A DNA stretch of 64,000 nucleotides. It comes from JACVRW01 sp963821275 (GTDB lineage: Bacteria > Actinomycetota > Thermoleophilia > Solirubrobacterales > Thermoleophilaceae). The DNA lies in contig CAWGDF010000009.1 of assembly GCA_963821275.1 (NCBI GenBank), positions 248,001 to 312,000 on the forward strand. Direction: 5' to 3'. Position numbers and translations under genes: made by a program. The notes beneath the pieces were generated by a model that saw nothing but the letters and a program-made list of their open reading frames with translations, was not told where the DNA came from and did not search any database. Position 1 is the stretch's first letter. Each line of letters opens with the position of its first letter. Positions 53,027-61,841 of this stretch are shown piece after piece.

Positions 53027-54701
53027 TCAGCCGAGGCCGAGCTCGCGCATTCCCTCGGCGGGCAGCGGAAACCAGCGAGCCCGCTCGAACTCCGGCGTCA
53101 AGGGGGGACCGTCCAGCGGCGTGGCCTCGACCTGACCGAGGATGCGCCGCGCCTCGTCGAGGTAATGCCGCAGAAGAGCGTCCTCCGGCTCAGTCGTGGT
53201 TCGTGCGTGCGTCCGAGCGGCTGCCGAGGCCGAGCAGACGTCCGCGAGGTCGGCCACCGGCCGTGGCGGCGCGTTCCGGTGGTGCCACAGACCGCTGACC
53301 GGGTCGAAGCGGTAGAGCGGGAGCAGCCTCCAGCCGTCGTTCGCCAGAAGGTGGACGGCCTCGACGACGTAGTTGAACACGGCCTCGCTGACGAAGTAGT
53401 TGAAGCCGACGCGGACGAAGGCGAGCTTCGCGCCCATGTTGCCCCGCGCGGCCTCCGCATCCATGCACGCCGACCACTGGTCGTCGATTGGGTACATGCG
53501 GTGGATGTAGGGGCCGGCGCAGAAGCAGCCGCTTCGGGCCTGGATGCCGAACAGGTCGCTGAGAACCGCGACGACGAAGTTCGAGTGCAGCAGCGCCGCG
53601 CGGGTGGCGAAGCCCGAGCGAGACGATGGCAAGCCGTTCGGCCTCGGTGTTGCCGAGGATCTCGATCTGCGGATTTGCTCTCCAGGAGTCGAGAGCGCGG
53701 CGGACGAAATCGGTCTCCCGCCGGCAGATCTCCTGGGTCCCGACCGCCTCCTTTAGCGCAAACACGAGTCCGGCGCGGATCGATTCGACGATCGCGGGGG
53801 TGCCGCCCTCCTCGCGGACCGCCGGCTCGGGGTGGTACGCCTGCCCCGTCGGGTTCACGAACAGGACCGTGCCGCCGCCCGGCACCGATGGGACCGGGTT
53901 TCCAAACAGCGAGCGCTTCGCGATCAGGATTCCCGGCGTTCCGGGTCCGCCGACGAACTTGTGCGGTGAGAGGAACACGGCGTCCTTGTAGGCCCGGTGC
54001 CCGTCCGAGCGGTCCGGCGCGGGGTTCATGTCGACCGGCAGGTAGGGACCGGCCGCGGCGTAGTCCCAGCACGAGAGCGCACCGTGGCGGTGGAGGACGA
54101 TCGCCACCTGCTCCACGTCCGTCACGATTCCGGTCACGTTCGAGGCGGCGGAGAAGCAGCCGAGCTTCAGCGGCCGTCGCGCGTGCCGCCGGAGCTCGTC
54201 CTCGAGATGAGCCAGGTCGACCCGCCCGTCGGCGTCCTCGCGAATGGTCACCACGTCGGCGTCCGACTCGCGCCATGGCAGCTCGTTCGAATGGTGTTCG
54301 TAGGGCCCGATGAAAACGACAGGCCGCAGCGGCGCGGGGTCGCTGCCGTTTGGTTGGGCGAGCCCGAGGAGCCGCGCGAGGCGGTCGATCGCGCCGGTGG
54401 CTCCCGAGCCGCAGAAGACCACGACATCCTGGTCGCTGCCGTTCACCGCCCGGTGGATTATCTGGCGGGCCTGCTCCCTGAGCGCGGTGGTGTGGGCGCC
54501 GGTCGCCGAGGCCTCGGTGTGGGTGTTCGCGTACAGGGGCAGGACCCGATCGCGTATGAAGTCCTCGACGAAGGAGAGTGAACGCCCCGAGGCCGTGTAG
54601 TCGGCGTAGGTCAAGCGGCGAGGCCCAAAAGGGCCGTCGAGCACCGTGCCGTCGCCGATGACCGACAGCCGGATCCGTTCGATCAGGGTGGCCGAGGACA
54701 T
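53027..54701 (-). pseudogene. Class V aminotransferase / desulfurase-like protein, frameshifted
   Basis: The long PLP enzyme starts at ATG 54701 with AAAGGAGG upstream. It shows YADYTASGRSL, FCGSGATGAIDRLARLLGL, GPYEHHSNELPWRES, SNVTGIVTDVE and PLP lysine in LSPHKFVGGPGTPG. The reading shifts by one base at about 53590-53610 (VSLGLRHPRG into LLHSNFVVAVLSDLFGIQ) and continues with SGCFCAGPYIH to the stop at 53027. One extra base or two missing bases explains it. Both parts are well preserved. The function is unknown; this type is a fusion-length relative of CsdA. Confidence 0.78.
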
Positions 54702-54736
54702 CCACCGCCTCCTTTGGGGGGCGGAATGCCCCCTCG

Positions 54737-56257
54737 TCAGAGGGACGCCCGGCGGTACGCCTGCATTCCCGCGCGGCGCAGCAGCGGCGCCACGCGGTAG
54801 CGCTCCTCGCGCCGCTCCGCCCACAGCCCGTCGAGTACCGCCAGCACGTGATCAGTGCCGATTGCCTCGCCCCAGCTCACCGGCCCGCGCGGGTGGCTGA
54901 GCCCAAGCGTCAGGCCGGTGTCCACGGCGTCCGGCGAGCCGACGCCCTCCCCGATCGCGAAGTGGGCCTCGTTTACCAGCTGGCAGACGATGCGCCCGAG
55001 CACGAGGCCCGGGGCGTCGTCCACCCACTCGCTGTGGAGCCCGAGCGCCGCGAAGAAGCGTTCCGCCTCCTCACACGTGGCCGCCGGGGTGGTGGGAAGG
55101 CGGGTCAGCTCCACGAGCCTGCACTCGTCGAGCGGGGGCAGCAGGTGGAAGCCGACGGTCCCGGGCGGGCCGCGGGACGCGAGGCTTCCGGCGGCGCACA
55201 GGGTGAGCGCGGCCTCGCCGGAGGGCTGGGTGAGCCCTGAATCGACGACCAGCCCGTCCGCGGCGTCGTCACGAAGCTCGAAGCCCGCGAACTCGACGCG
55301 CGAGCGCAGCTCGCCGGCCAGCCGGCTCTCGCCGCGCACGGCCACCGGGCGGCCGTCGCCGCCGCCGGGGGTGAGCGGCTCGGGGTCCTCCGGGCGATAG
55401 GGCCCCTCGCCGGGATAGCCGTAGTAGCCGCGCCCCGCCTTGCGGCCCAGGCGCCCCGCCGCGACCATGCGCGCCTGGATCGGGCTCGGCTTCCAGCGTG
55501 GCTCGCCGAAGGACAGCTCGCTGAAGGACTTCGCCACCTCGAAGCCCACATCGATGCCCACAAGGTCCATGAGCTCGAACGGGCCCATCCGAAAGCCTCC
55601 GCCCAGGCGGCAGATGCGGTCGATCTGGTCGTGGCCGGCCACGCGCTCGCCCAGGAGCCGCAGGGCCTCCGCGCCGAACGGGCGGCCGCAGCGGTTGACC
55701 AGAAAGCCGGGGCCGTCGGCGGCCACGATCACCTGCTTGCCCATCGCCTCGCCCGTCTCACGGGCCACGGCCAGCGCGCGCTCGCCGGTCTGATCCGCGC
55801 GTATGACCTCGAGCAGCGGCATCAGCGGCGGCGGGTTGAAGAAGTGCATCCCCACCACGTTCTCCGGACGGGCGGCGGCGCCGGCCAGCGAGGTGACGGG
55901 GATCGACGAGGTGTTTGTGGCCAGCACCGTTTCTGGGCTGCAGAGCTCGGACAGGCGCGCGAACAGCTCGCGCTTGAGGTCCGGCCGCTCGGGGGCAGCC
56001 TCGATCACGAGCTCGCAGGAGGCCAGCCCCTCGAGGGCGTCCACGGGTTCGAGCAGCCCGGCGGCCTCGTCGTCCACGCGTCCCTTCTCCACCCAGCGGC
56101 CCAGACCTCCGAGGGCCGCTTCGGTCCCCCGCTCCAGCGCCTCGGGCAGCGGGTCGTGCAGCAGCGTGCGCATGCCCGCGGCCGCTCCGAGCTGCGCGAT
56201 CCCCGCCCCCATCGTGCCGGCGCCCACCACGCCGACGGTGCGGGGGAGGGAGCTCAC
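54737..56257 (-). CDS. 3-hydroxyacyl-CoA dehydrogenase with two C-terminal domains (PaaH-like)
   Basis: The 506-residue protein oxidises 3-hydroxyacyl-CoA with NAD. The Rossmann motif is VGVVGAGTMGAGIAQLGAAAG, and catalytic residues lie in LATNTSSIP and NVVGMHFFNPPPLMPLLEVI. Two copies of the C-terminal 3HCDH domain follow (GFLVNRCGRPFG; and ARGPVSWGEAIG-type near the end). The length matches PaaH/PaaC-type rather than the 280-residue HbdA. GTG 56257 overlaps the enoyl-CoA hydratase stop (GTGA). Confidence 0.87.
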   Translation of the reverse strand: MSSLPRTVGVVGAGTMGAGIAQLGAAAGMRTLLHDPLPEALERGTEAALGGLGRWVEKGRVDDEAAGLLEPVDALEGLASCELVIEAAPERPDLKRELFARLSELCSPETVLATNTSSIPVTSLAGAAARPENVVGMHFFNPPPLMPLLEVIRADQTGERALAVARETGEAMGKQVIVAADGPGFLVNRCGRPFGAEALRLLGERVAGHDQIDRICRLGGGFRMGPFELMDLVGIDVGFEVAKSFSELSFGEPRWKPSPIQARMVAAGRLGRKAGRGYYGYPGEGPYRPEDPEPLTPGGGDGRPVAVRGESRLAGELRSRVEFAGFELRDDAADGLVVDSGLTQPSGEAALTLCAAGSLASRGPPGTVGFHLLPPLDECRLVELTRLPTTPAATCEEAERFFAALGLHSEWVDDAPGLVLGRIVCQLVNEAHFAIGEGVGSPDAVDTGLTLGLSHPRGPVSWGEAIGTDHVLAVLDGLWAERREERYRVAPLLRRAGMQAYRRASL

Positions 56258-57021
56258 CGCCCCCTGAACTCGGGCCGGCGCTTCTCGATGAACGCGGTCA
56301 TTCCCTCGACGCGGTCCTCGGTGGCCATCGCCAGCTCGTAGAGCCGGCGCTCGTTCTCGAGCCCCGCGCTCAGGGGCGTCTCGTCGGCGCTCAGCACGGC
56401 CTGCTTGCCCAGCCGGACCGCGAGCGGCGGGCGGCTGGCCACGAGCCCGGCCAGCTCGACGGCGCTGTCGAACCACTCGAAGCCCGGCGCGACCCGGTTG
56501 ACCAGGCCGAGCTCGAACGCCTCCTGGGCCCCTATCCGCTTGCCGGTGAGCACCAGCTCCATCGCGCGCTGCTTGCCCAGCACCCGGGCGAGACGCTGGG
56601 TGCCGCCGCCCCCGGGAATGATCCCCAGCAGGATCTCGGGTTGGCCGAACTCGGCGCTCTCGGAGGCCACGATCATGTCGCAGAGCAGGGCCAGCTCGCA
56701 GCCTCCGCCCAAAGCGTAGCCGGACACGGCCGCGATCAGCGGGGTCCGGACCGCCGCGAGCCGGGGCCAGAAGCGAGCCGCCGGCGCGTGCAGGGTCTCG
56801 ACGAAGCTGCGCTCGGCCATCGACTTGATGTCCGCGCCCGCGGCGAACCAGTCGTCGTTCCCGGCGATCACGATGCAGCGCACGTCCGGGTCGGTGTCCC
56901 AGCGCTCGACCGCCGTGGCCAGCTCCTCCATCAGCTCGGGGGAGAGCGCGTTGCGGGCGTCGGGACGGTTGAGGCGCGCGATTCCCACCGCGCCCCGCGT
57001 CTCGACCTGGACCGTGGCCAT
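56254..57021 (-). CDS. Enoyl-CoA hydratase
   Basis: This crotonase of 255 residues has FAAGADIKSMAERS, AAVSGYALGGGCELALLCDMIVA with the first catalytic Glu region, and GQPEILLGIIPGGGGTQRLAR containing the second catalytic Glu, so hydratase chemistry is expected. It is the middle gene of the ACAD-ECH-HAD operon. ATG 57021 shares its A with the dehydrogenase stop (TGATG), and its own stop overlaps the next GTG. Confidence 0.9.
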   Translation of the reverse strand: MATVQVETRGAVGIARLNRPDARNALSPELMEELATAVERWDTDPDVRCIVIAGNDDWFAAGADIKSMAERSFVETLHAPAARFWPRLAAVRTPLIAAVSGYALGGGCELALLCDMIVASESAEFGQPEILLGIIPGGGGTQRLARVLGKQRAMELVLTGKRIGAQEAFELGLVNRVAPGFEWFDSAVELAGLVASRPPLAVRLGKQAVLSADETPLSAGLENERRLYELAMATEDRVEGMTAFIEKRRPEFRGR

Positions 57022-58178
57022 CAGGTCATCGCGTTCACGCCGGTGGCGGCGCGAGCGATGATCAGCTTCTGGATCTGGGAGGTGCCCTCGTACAGGGTGG
57101 TGACGCGGGCGTCGCGCAGGTAGCGCTCGACCGGGTAGTCGTCCACGTAGCCCGAGCCCCCGTGGACCTGGATGGCGGCGTTCGCGCAGCGCACCGCGGC
57201 CTCGGTGGCGTAGAGCTTGGCGATCGAGGTCTCCGTGGTGTTGGGCTGATCGTTGTCCTTCAGCCAGCCGGCCCGCCAGACCAGCCCGCGGGCGGCGTCG
57301 GTCTCCACGACCATGTCGGCGATCAGCTCCTGCACCAGCTGGAAGGAGGCGATCGGCTTGCCGAACTGCTTGCGCTCCTTGGAGTACTCGATCGAGGCGT
57401 CGAGCGAGCCCTGGCAGATCCCGACGCACCCGGCGGCCACGCTGTAGCGGCCGGAGTCGAGGGCGCTCATGGCGATCTTGAAGCCCTCGCCCACCTCGCC
57501 CATCAGCGCGCCGTCCGGGACCTCCACGCCGTCGAGCGACAGCTCGGCGGTGTCGGAGCCCTTGAGGCCGAGCTTGCCGTGGATCTCCTGGGAGGAGAAG
57601 CCGGGGCTGTCGGTGGGCACGAGAAAGCAGGCGATCCCGCGGTGGTCCTTCTCCGGATCGGTCTGGGCGAAGATCAGCGCGAGCTTGGCGTAGTTGCCCA
57701 GCGAGATCCACATCTTGCCGCCGGTGATCTTCCAGCCGCCGTTGGTCTTCTCGGCCCGGGTCTTGAGGTCCGACGCGTCCGAGCCGGTATCGGGCTCGGT
57801 GAGGCCGAAGCAGCCGAGCGCCTCGCCCGAGCAGAGCTTGGGCAGCCACTCCTGCTTCTGCTCCTCGGTGCCCCAGCGGGCGATCGAGGAGCACACCAGC
57901 GAGGTGACCACCGAAACGACCGTGCGCATGGCCGAGCAGCCGCGCCCGACCTCCTCGACGATCAGCGCGTAGGTGCGGTAGTCCACACCCCGTCCGCCGT
58001 ACTCCTCGGGAACGATCGCGCCCAGGAAGCCCATGTCCGCGATCTTCTGGACCAGCTCGGTGTCGAAGTGCTCGTTGCGGTCGTTCTCGCGCGCCCGGGG
58101 AGCGATCTCGCGGTTGGCGAAGTCGCGGGCCGTCTCGCGGACGAGCCGCTGCTCGTCGGTCAACTCGAAGTCGATCAT
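57021..58178 (-). CDS. Acyl-CoA dehydrogenase
   Basis: This FAD enzyme of 385 residues catalyses the first step of beta-oxidation. Motifs are CFGLTEPDTGSDASDLKT, KMWISLGNYA and the catalytic base in LYEGTSQIQKLIIAR (Glu near 367). It is the first gene of the operon, ordered oxidation, hydration, oxidation. TAGGCT on the minus strand (58196-58191) is a possible -10 box 12 nt before ATG 58178. The preferred chain length is not readable. Confidence 0.93.
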   Translation of the reverse strand: MIDFELTDEQRLVRETARDFANREIAPRARENDRNEHFDTELVQKIADMGFLGAIVPEEYGGRGVDYRTYALIVEEVGRGCSAMRTVVSVVTSLVCSSIARWGTEEQKQEWLPKLCSGEALGCFGLTEPDTGSDASDLKTRAEKTNGGWKITGGKMWISLGNYAKLALIFAQTDPEKDHRGIACFLVPTDSPGFSSQEIHGKLGLKGSDTAELSLDGVEVPDGALMGEVGEGFKIAMSALDSGRYSVAAGCVGICQGSLDASIEYSKERKQFGKPIASFQLVQELIADMVVETDAARGLVWRAGWLKDNDQPNTTETSIAKLYATEAAVRCANAAIQVHGGSGYVDDYPVERYLRDARVTTLYEGTSQIQKLIIARAATGVNAMT

Positions 58179-58210
58179 CGGTCGCTGCCGAGCCTACACG
58201 CCGCCGAGCG

Positions 58211-58216
58211 TACACT
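58211..58216 (+). promoter_or_regulatory. -10 element before a possible ATC start
   Basis: TACACT ends 6 nt before ATC 58223, the same spacing as at canonical leaderless starts in this window. It supports translation of the small membrane protein from 58223. Confidence 0.45.
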
Positions 58217-58258
58217 CGGGCGATCGGGGAGTTCACGGTCTTCATCCTGTTCGCGTTC

Positions 58259-58528
58259 GTGGTCGCAATCGGGATCCTGCTGGCCCTGGGCAAGTGGTAT
58301 CCGGGCTCGGGCGCCGAGCAGGTGGACTGGCGTCCCACGCGCTCGCCCGAGTTGGAGGCCGAGCTGGAGCTGCAGGACGTGGAGCAGATGCTCGAGGCCC
58401 AGAACGCCCGCCGCCGGGCCAGCGGCCGGCCCGAGCTCACCGAGGACGACGTGCGCGCGCAGGTGGCCGAGGACGAGCGCTGGAGGGAGGAGCTCCGCCG
58501 CCGGGCCGCCTCACCGCCGCCCGACTGA
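58259..58528 (+). CDS. Small single-pass membrane protein
   Basis: From GTG 58259 the product is 89 residues. The frame is open and coding-like from ATC 58223, adding GEFTVFILFAF, which completes a membrane helix ending at LLALGKWYPG. From GTG alone the helix would be only about 12 residues. The cytosolic part is acidic and helical (ELEAELELQDVEQMLEAQNARRR; LTEDDVRAQVAEDERW). The function is unknown. It lies 5 nt before the next gene. Confidence 0.65.
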   Translation: MVAIGILLALGKWYPGSGAEQVDWRPTRSPELEAELELQDVEQMLEAQNARRRASGRPELTEDDVRAQVAEDERWREELRRRAASPPPD

Positions 58529-58533
58529 CCGGA

Positions 58534-59025
58534 GTGGCGCGTGTGCTGATCGTGGGCTGCGGCTGCCGCGGCCGTGCGCTGGCCGAGCGGCTGGCCGCTT
58601 CCGGGCACGCAGTGCGCGGAACGACGCGTGACCCGGCCCGGGCGGCCGCGATCGAGACGGCCGGCGCCGAGCCGGTGGTGGCCGATCCCGACCGCCTGGG
58701 CACGCTACTGCGCGCGCTCTCGGGGGTGAGCGTGGTCTGCTGGCTGATGGGCAGCGCGGGCGAGGCGCCGCAGCTCCACGGCGACCGCCTGCGCACTCTG
58801 CTGGAGCGGCTCGTGGACACGCCGGTGCGCGGCTTTGTCTACGAAGGGGCCGGTTCCGCCGGCGGCGCGCTGCTGGGTGAGGGGGCCGCGATCGTGCTCG
58901 AGGCGGGGCAGCGATGGCGCATCCCGGTTGTCGTCCTCCACGACGATCCTGCCGAAGCCGAGGCCTGGCTGGGCGCCGCCGGCGCCGCGGTGGAGGGCCT
59001 GCTCGCGGCCGGTCAGCCGCGCTAG
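58534..59025 (+). CDS. NAD(P)-binding Rossmann-fold protein, short
   Basis: The 163-residue protein begins with a dinucleotide-binding motif (VLIVGCGCRGRALAERLAASGHAVRGTTRD) and contains CWLMGSAGEAPQLHG and GFVYEGAGSAGG. It looks like the N-terminal half of an epimerase or nucleoside-diphosphate-sugar-type protein, lacking a substrate domain, so it may be a binding protein or a shortened enzyme. The GTG start follows the membrane protein by 5 nt. Confidence 0.65.
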   Translation: MARVLIVGCGCRGRALAERLAASGHAVRGTTRDPARAAAIETAGAEPVVADPDRLGTLLRALSGVSVVCWLMGSAGEAPQLHGDRLRTLLERLVDTPVRGFVYEGAGSAGGALLGEGAAIVLEAGQRWRIPVVVLHDDPAEAEAWLGAAGAAVEGLLAAGQPR

Positions 59026-59028
59026 GCT
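59023..59028 (+). promoter_or_regulatory. -10 element of the sulfurtransferase gene
   Basis: TAGGCT overlaps the preceding stop codon. A leader of about 40 nt would follow, carrying GAGGAG (59061-59066) 6 nt before GTG 59073, so this gene has a normal ribosome-binding site. Confidence 0.45.
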
Positions 59029-59072
59029 AAATCCAACCGGAATTGAGGACATTCGAAACTGAGGAGAGCACC

Positions 59073-59915
59073 GTGGCCGAGTACGCGAAGGACGTCTTGG
59101 TGGATACGCAGTGGGTCGAGGACCATCTGAGCGACGACTCGGTCCGGATCGTCGAGGTCGACGAGAACACGGCGCTGTACGCCGAGGCCCACATTCACGG
59201 CGCCATCGGCTTCGACTGGAAGAACGACCTGCAGGACCAGGTCAAGCGCGACGTGCTCGGCCCTGCCGAGTTCAGCGAGCTGTTCGGGAGCCACGGCGTC
59301 TCCAACGACCACACGATCGTCCTGTACGGCGACCGCAACAACTGGTTCGCGGCCTACACCTACTGGTACCTGCGCTACTACGGCCACGACAACGTGAAGC
59401 TGATGAACGGGCCGCGTGAGAAGTGGATCTCGGAGGGCCGGCCGACGACCGCCGACGTGCCCAGCTACGAGCCGCAGCAGTTCGCCGCCCAGGAGGGTGA
59501 CGACTCCATCCGCGCCTGGCGCGACGACGTGCTCGGGGCGCTCGAGTCGAGCATCCGCCTGGTGGACGTCCGGTCGCCGCAGGAGTACTCGGGCGAGCTG
59601 ATCGCGATGGCGGGCTACGAGCAGGAGGGCGCGCAGCGCTCCGGCCACATCCCGGGGGCGGCCTCGGTGCCGTGGGCGCAGGCCGTGCAGGAGGACGGCA
59701 CCTTCAAGTCCGCCGACGAGCTGCGCGAGCTGTACACCGGCAAGGGCGTGATCGACGGCAACCCGATAATCGCCTACTGCCGCATCGGCGAGCGCTCGGC
59801 CCACACCTGGTTCGTGCTCCACGAGCTGCTCGGCAACGACGAGGTGCGCAACTACGACGGCTCGTGGACGGAGTGGGGGAACCTGGTGAACGTGCCGATC
59901 GAGAAGGACGTTTAA
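59073..59915 (+). CDS. Thiosulfate/3-mercaptopyruvate sulfurtransferase (double rhodanese)
   Basis: The 280-residue protein has two rhodanese domains. The inactive N-terminal one spans residues 1-130 (LVDTQWVEDHL, HIHGAIGFDW, IVLYGDRNNWFAAYTYWYL). The C-terminal one carries the catalytic Cys in IIAYCRIGERSAHTWFVL. It transfers sulfur from thiosulfate or a related donor to thiols or cyanide. The GTG start is set by GAGGAG 6 nt upstream; an in-frame ATT/ATG-rich extension lies upstream but has no ribosome site. Confidence 0.9.
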   Translation: MAEYAKDVLVDTQWVEDHLSDDSVRIVEVDENTALYAEAHIHGAIGFDWKNDLQDQVKRDVLGPAEFSELFGSHGVSNDHTIVLYGDRNNWFAAYTYWYLRYYGHDNVKLMNGPREKWISEGRPTTADVPSYEPQQFAAQEGDDSIRAWRDDVLGALESSIRLVDVRSPQEYSGELIAMAGYEQEGAQRSGHIPGAASVPWAQAVQEDGTFKSADELRELYTGKGVIDGNPIIAYCRIGERSAHTWFVLHELLGNDEVRNYDGSWTEWGNLVNVPIEKDV

Positions 59916-59927
59916 CGGCGAGACCAT

Positions 59928-59948
59928 CCGGGGGCTCACGCCCCCCGG
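59928..59948. terminator. Bidirectional hairpin between sulfurtransferase and Nudix genes
   Basis: CCGGGGG (59928-59934) pairs with CCCCCCGG (59941-59948) across a 6-nt loop. It lies between two convergent stops at 59915 and 59962. Confidence 0.6.
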
Positions 59949-59961
59949 GCCCCCGCCGGGG

Positions 59962-60513
59962 TCAGATCAGCGGCGCCAGCCGCTCCAAGAGGGACTGCAC
60001 GATCCGCGCCGTGGCGCCCCACACGAGGTGGCCGTCGACCGTGTAGGTCGGCGTCTTGATCGGGACCCCCTTCCTGAACAGGCGCCTCATCGCGTGACCA
60101 CCCACCAGGTCGGGCAGGGAGAACTCGAGCACGCGCTCCACCTCGGCCTCGGCTGGGGTCCAGACGTGGCCGGGCTCGATCGTCCCGACGAAGGGGAAGA
60201 TGCGGTAGCCGGTGACGAACGTGCTCACCGGGGGCAGCGCTCCTCGCAGCGTGACCGCGGCGGGGGAGAGGCCGATCTCCTCCTCGGCCTCGCGAAGCGC
60301 GGTGGTCCGCAGCTGCTCCCCGGGCCCCTCCTGGAGGCCGCCGGGAAAGGAGATCTCGCCCGCATGCCGGGGCAGGTCCGCGCGCCGCTCGGTGAACACC
60401 GCGGTGAGCGGGTCGCCGAAGAGCGGCACCAGCACGGCGGCGTCGGTAGCCCCGTGGGCGTCCATGGCGGCCGCCTCGTCGGGGCTCAGCAGGAGGTTCT
60501 CGAGCTGCCTCAC
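59962..60513 (-). CDS. Nudix hydrolase, CoA pyrophosphatase type
   Basis: The 183-residue protein has the CoA-specific signature RHAGEISFPGG followed by the Nudix box ending ALREAEEEIGL. The REXXEE metal-binding core is complete. NudL-type enzymes cleave CoA to phosphopantetheine and 3',5'-ADP. GTG 60513 lies 6 nt after GATAAT on the minus strand, giving a leaderless mRNA. It is divergent from the nicotinamidase by 18 bp. Confidence 0.87.
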   Translation of the reverse strand: MRQLENLLLSPDEAAAMDAHGATDAAVLVPLFGDPLTAVFTERRADLPRHAGEISFPGGLQEGPGEQLRTTALREAEEEIGLSPAAVTLRGALPPVSTFVTGYRIFPFVGTIEPGHVWTPAEAEVERVLEFSLPDLVGGHAMRRLFRKGVPIKTPTYTVDGHLVWGATARIVQSLLERLAPLI

Positions 60514-60531
60514 GCGCCTATTATCGGGAGC
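60514..60531. promoter_or_regulatory. 18-bp divergent gap with overlapping -10 boxes
   Basis: TATTAT (60519-60524, plus) ends 7 nt before ATG 60532. GATAAT (60525-60520, minus) ends 6 nt before GTG 60513. The CTATTATCGG core therefore serves both directions, giving two leaderless genes from one AT-rich core. Confidence 0.65.
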
Positions 60532-61071
60532 ATGGCGCGCGCGCTTCTGATCATCGACTTCCAGAACGACTTCGTGCCCGGGGGTGCCCTGCCGGTGCCC
60601 GAGGGCGACGCGATCGCCGGCCGGGTCCAGGAGCTGCTCGACTCCGGCGAGTTCGACCTCGTGGTCGCCACTCGCGACTGGCACCCCGAGGACCACCACT
60701 CCTTCGCGGCACAGGGAGGACCCTGGCCGCCACACTGCGTGCAGGGCACCCCCGGCGCCGAGCTTCACGACTCGCTGAACCCCGAGCGCGTGGACGTGGT
60801 CATCAACGCCGGCTACGAGCCTCATTTGGAGGGCTACTCGGGTTTCGAGGAAACCGAGCTCGAGAGGGTCCTGCGCGAACACGACGTGGACCAGGTGACC
60901 GTGGTCGGGCTCGCCACCGACTACTGCGTGCACGCCACCTCGCTCGACGCCCTGCGCCACGGGTTCGCCGTGACCGTGGACCGCGGCGGCATACGCGGCA
61001 TCGACGTGGAGCCCGGCGACTCCGAGCGGGCGCTCGCCGAGCTGCGCGACGCCGGGGCGAGGGTCGACTGA
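60532..61071 (+). CDS. pncA: Nicotinamidase
   Basis: This isochorismatase-fold enzyme of 179 residues converts nicotinamide to nicotinate for NAD salvage. It has the catalytic Asp in LIIDFQNDFVPGGALPV, the metal-binding DWHPEDHHSF, CVQGTPGAELH, and the nucleophile Cys in GLATDYCVHATSLDA. The start follows the shared divergent promoter. The stop overlaps a CTG (CTGA) that may start the next gene. Confidence 0.9.
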   Translation: MARALLIIDFQNDFVPGGALPVPEGDAIAGRVQELLDSGEFDLVVATRDWHPEDHHSFAAQGGPWPPHCVQGTPGAELHDSLNPERVDVVINAGYEPHLEGYSGFEETELERVLREHDVDQVTVVGLATDYCVHATSLDALRHGFAVTVDRGGIRGIDVEPGDSERALAELRDAGARVD

Positions 61072-61178
61072 CCCTCCTCGAGCGCCTTCACGCCGGGCTA
61101 CGCCACTGGTACGGGCTACTCGCGGGGGCCTCGGACGGCGCGCGCATCCTGAGCCTCGACGGAGTCTCGGCCGCGCTG

Positions 61179-61820
61179 GTGCCGGTGGCGCCCGAGCGTT
61201 CGTTCCTGAACGCCGTCCTCTACGAGCGTCCGGAGGCGCTGGCCGCGGCCTACAACGAGGTGGCCGCCGCCTACAACGAGATCGGGGCGGCGTGGACGGT
61301 CTGGGTTCCGCCGGCCGACCGCGAGGCGAGCGCGCTGCTCGAGCGAGCCGGGCACGTGCTCGACACGACGCCCGACCTGATGGGCCGCGAGCTGCCCGGG
61401 GTCGAACGCCCGCCGGGCGGCGCCCTGTCAGGCTGGACCCGAGACGGCGCGCTGGCCGACGTGGCGTCCGTCAACGACCGCGCGTACGGTTTCGGCCAGC
61501 GCTCCTTCGGCAAGGCGCTGCGGGGTCTTCCGGAGGGCGCGGCGCGCGCCTACACCGTGCACGAGCACGGCGAGCCGGTGGCTTCGGTCATGGTCGTCGA
61601 CCACGAGGGCAACGCCGACGTCGAGCTGGTGGCGGTGATCCCCAGGGCCCGCGGCCGCGGCCTCTCCCGGAAGCTGCTGGCGCACGCCCTGGCCGATGCC
61701 GCCGAACGGGGCTGCGAGACGACCACGCTGATCGCATCGACCATGGGCCGCCCGGTCTACGAGCGGCTCGGCTACGGACCCCTCGGCCGGCTGCACATGT
61801 GGGAGCGGCGGCGGGACTGA
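61179..61820 (+). CDS. GNAT-family N-acetyltransferase
   Basis: From GTG 61179 the product is 213 residues. The acetyl-CoA motif is VAVIPRARGRGLSRKLLAHALADAAERG and the end of the fold is TMGRPVYERLGYGPLGRLHMWERR. The frame upstream (TLLERLHAGLRHWYGLLAGAS) is coding-like back to CTG 61068, which overlaps the pncA stop as CTGA. The real start is thus probably CTG 61068 and the protein about 250 residues. The substrate is unknown. Confidence 0.8.
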   Translation: MPVAPERSFLNAVLYERPEALAAAYNEVAAAYNEIGAAWTVWVPPADREASALLERAGHVLDTTPDLMGRELPGVERPPGGALSGWTRDGALADVASVNDRAYGFGQRSFGKALRGLPEGAARAYTVHEHGEPVASVMVVDHEGNADVELVAVIPRARGRGLSRKLLAHALADAAERGCETTTLIASTMGRPVYERLGYGPLGRLHMWERRRD

Positions 61821-61841
61821 GCCGATGTGCTTGGAGGAGTG

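Noticed and set aside
59928..59955. The GC-rich inverted repeats after the sulfurtransferase as a mobile element end
   Set aside because: There is no transposase or target duplication nearby; a convergent terminator explains it.
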